A DNA stretch of 5,958 nt from an uncultured Clostridia bacterium (GTDB lineage: Bacteria; Bacillota_I; Bacilli_A; RF39; UBA660), in the NCBI GenBank assembly GCA_946533175.1, contig CAMNBS010000051.1, forward strand, positions 1 to 5,958, given 5' to 3'. Below the pieces are notes generated by a model. It saw only the letters and a program-made list of their open reading frames with translations. It was not told where the DNA came from and did no database searches. The first letter of the stretch is position 1, and each line of letters starts with the position of its first letter. Positions 5,368 through 5,958 of the stretch are shown here, piece after piece. The position numbers and the translations under genes are program-made.

Positions 5368-5391
5368 CAAAAATTATTAATTCATATACTA
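5365..5391 (+). promoter_or_regulatory. Candidate sigma-K promoter of the 70-residue coiled-coil gene
   Basis: AC (5365-5366), a 16-base spacer and CATATACTA (5383-5391) match the B. subtilis sigma-K consensus AC-N16/17-CATAnnnTA at every fixed position. A start near 5397 leaves about a dozen bases of leader containing the AAGTGAGG ribosome binding site before the ATG at 5410. CATATACT also fits sigma-E at all but one position, but that -35 is poor. Sigma-K directs late mother-cell genes, including coat genes. The match is seen; use by the polymerase is inferred. Confidence 0.5.
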
Positions 5392-5409
5392 TTTATGAAG
5401 TGAGGTTTT

Positions 5410-5622
5410 ATGAATAATCAAATACCTTTTTTTAATCCATTTAATAATTATCCACCACCTAATTTTATTGATAATAATGATTTAGAAAAATTAAAAAATA
5501 AAATTGAACGATTAGAGAAAAATATTCGTATTTTAGAAAATAGAGTTCATAAATTAGAACATTATGAATCGCCTAAAACAATTATTAATAATGAAGAACC
5601 AACCGATATGTATATTATTTAA
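5410..5622 (+). CDS. Small coiled-coil protein, possible spore coat or late sporulation protein
   Basis: This 70-residue protein has three parts. The N-terminal tail (1-21) is rich in Asn, Pro and Phe (FFNPFNNYPPPNF). Then comes a perfect four-heptad coiled coil, with hydrophobic residues at alternating 3-4 spacing: L25, L28, I32, L35, I39, L42, V46, L49. A short polar tail ends in TDMYII. It has no signal peptide or membrane segment. The AAGTGAGG ribosome binding site is good, and a consensus sigma-K promoter lies upstream. The gene converges on a Cse60-like sporulation gene and shares the TTAA stop bases with it. I do not recognise a named family. A self-associating spore coat or mother-cell protein is the natural reading of size, composition and promoter, but this is inference. 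Confidence 0.75.
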   Translation: MNNQIPFFNPFNNYPPPNFIDNNDLEKLKNKIERLEKNIRILENRVHKLEHYESPKTIINNEEPTDMYII

Positions 5623-5789
5623 TTATAAATAATCATAGCTGAAAAGCAAAATATTTGCTCTTCCGAAAAAACACACGAAGATACTGAATACTTAATATCT
5701 ATAACATCAATATCATGTGTATCTAAAAATTTATTAATTTCATTTTCTAAGTCACCTTCATCTTCTAAATCAAAAATTTTAACTCTCAT
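5619..5789 (-). CDS. cse60: Sporulation protein Cse60-like
   Basis: This 56-residue gene reads MRVKIFDLEDEGDLENEINK and on, ending FCFSAMIIYN. It matches what I know of the Cse60 family: an initial VKIFD strand, LExxINxFL helix (residues 14-22), then VIDIKYSVS (29-37) and FSAMIIY (49-55), suggesting a small alpha/beta fold. In B. subtilis cse60 encodes a 60-residue protein made in the mother cell under sigma-E; its biochemical role is unknown. The ribosome binding site AAGGTGA four bases before the ATG is near-perfect, which strongly supports this short frame. The gene is convergent with the 5410 gene, with a four-base overlap at the stops. A sigma-E-like promoter can be placed upstream. Assignment is from memory of the family pattern. 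Confidence 0.78.
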   Translation of the reverse strand: MRVKIFDLEDEGDLENEINKFLDTHDIDVIDIKYSVSSCVFSEEQIFCFSAMIIYN

Positions 5790-5815
5790 AAAATCACCTT
5801 ATATATAATATATTG

Positions 5816-5844
5816 ATTATAATAAAAAATAAGTCAAAATATGT
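5816..5844 (-). promoter_or_regulatory. Weak candidate promoter of cse60
   Basis: On - ACATATT (5844-5838) matches six of seven positions of the sigma-E -35 KMATATT. After 14 bases comes ATTATAAT (5823-5816), a moderate match to CATACANT that also contains a perfect TATAAT for sigma-A. A TTGACT at 5839-5834 lies only ten bases before that TATAAT, too close to be its -35. The sigma-E reading is favoured by the known control of cse60 in Bacillus and little else. Confidence 0.3.
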
Positions 5845-5861
5845 TATATATAAAAACATAA

Positions 5862-5894
5862 ATAACCCTCTAGTTCAAAGAATTAGGGGGTTAT
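5862..5894. terminator. 14-bp hairpin, probable bidirectional terminator
   Basis: Bases 5862-5875 pair with 5881-5894 around a five-base CAAAG loop, with a CCC/GGG core. As + RNA all 14 pairs form, two of them G-U. As - RNA those two become A-C mismatches, leaving a 7-bp stem plus short inner pairs. The tract after the stem is better on - (TTATGTTTTTA) than on + (AATAACTTTTATTTC). It sits 15 bases after the stop of the leftward gene entering from the right edge, so ending that gene is its most likely role. It could also stop + transcripts from the 5410 gene. Confidence 0.55.
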
Positions 5895-5908
5895 AATAAC
5901 TTTTATTT

Positions 5909-5958
5909 CTATTTTTCATCAATAAAAAATCGTTCATACCATACAAGAAAAGCATAAA
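5909..5958 (-). CDS. 3' end of a leftward gene cut by the window edge
   Basis: From the right edge one - frame reads YAFLVWYERFFIDEK and then stops at TAG (5911-5909). The other two frames are either closed by a stop or run on into the hairpin. The tail is aromatic and ends in a charged stretch, as normal protein C-termini do. A hairpin terminator begins 15 bases beyond the stop. The family cannot be told from 15 residues. It might be upstream of, and unrelated to, cse60. Confidence 0.45.
   Translation of the reverse strand, partial: YAFLVWYERFFIDEK

Noticed and set aside
5645..5659. AGCAAA-ATA-TTTGCT hairpin as a terminator for the coiled-coil gene
   Set aside because: Short stem with a three-base loop, inside cse60 coding sequence, and no U-tract after it.

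Overview
The window is a very AT-rich stretch from a Gram-positive, endospore-forming bacterium of the Firmicutes/Bacilli type. This rests on a conserved rsmA-yabG-veg block, a YtxG/YtxH-type gene pair, a Cse60-like sporulation protein, strong AGGAGG/AGGTGA ribosome binding sites and a lipoprotein lipobox. The base composition and compact coding resemble the reduced, gut-associated Bacilli near the Erysipelotrichales and RF39-like groups, but the lineage is inferred. Tryptophan is TGG, and yabG appears to end in TGA, so the standard bacterial code probably applies rather than the Mycoplasma code.

Layout from left to right. Positions 1-276 hold no convincing gene. A possible 43-residue small gene on + (277-408) ends at a hairpin terminator shared with the convergent end of veg. 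From 5341 down to 457 a leftward series runs trmB (tRNA m7G46 methyltransferase), a lipoprotein, a 308-residue acidic and probably disordered protein, a DUF948/YtxG-like membrane protein, a YtxH protein, rsmA (16S rRNA dimethyltransferase), yabG (sporulation protease) and veg. The four genes from the lipoprotein to YtxH are separated by 1-9 bases and look like one envelope-related unit with an extended -10 promoter at 4664-4672. An intrinsic terminator lies between ytxH and rsmA. A 12-bp perfect hairpin overlaps the yabG start codon.

Right of trmB the region becomes sporulation-related. A 70-residue coiled-coil protein on + (5410-5622) has an exact match to the sigma-K promoter consensus. It converges on a 56-residue Cse60-like gene on - (5619-5789), and one TTAA supplies both stop codons. 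A 14-bp hairpin (5862-5894) and the last codons of another leftward gene close the window.

The window therefore mixes RNA-modification housekeeping genes (trmB, rsmA), an uncharacterised envelope cassette and mother-cell sporulation genes. The points most worth following up are the yabG leader hairpin, which could silence read-through mRNA while a sporulation promoter starts inside it; the envelope cassette with its motif-bearing disordered protein; and the sigma-K-like coiled-coil gene convergent with cse60. No mobile element, CRISPR array, rRNA or tRNA gene was seen.
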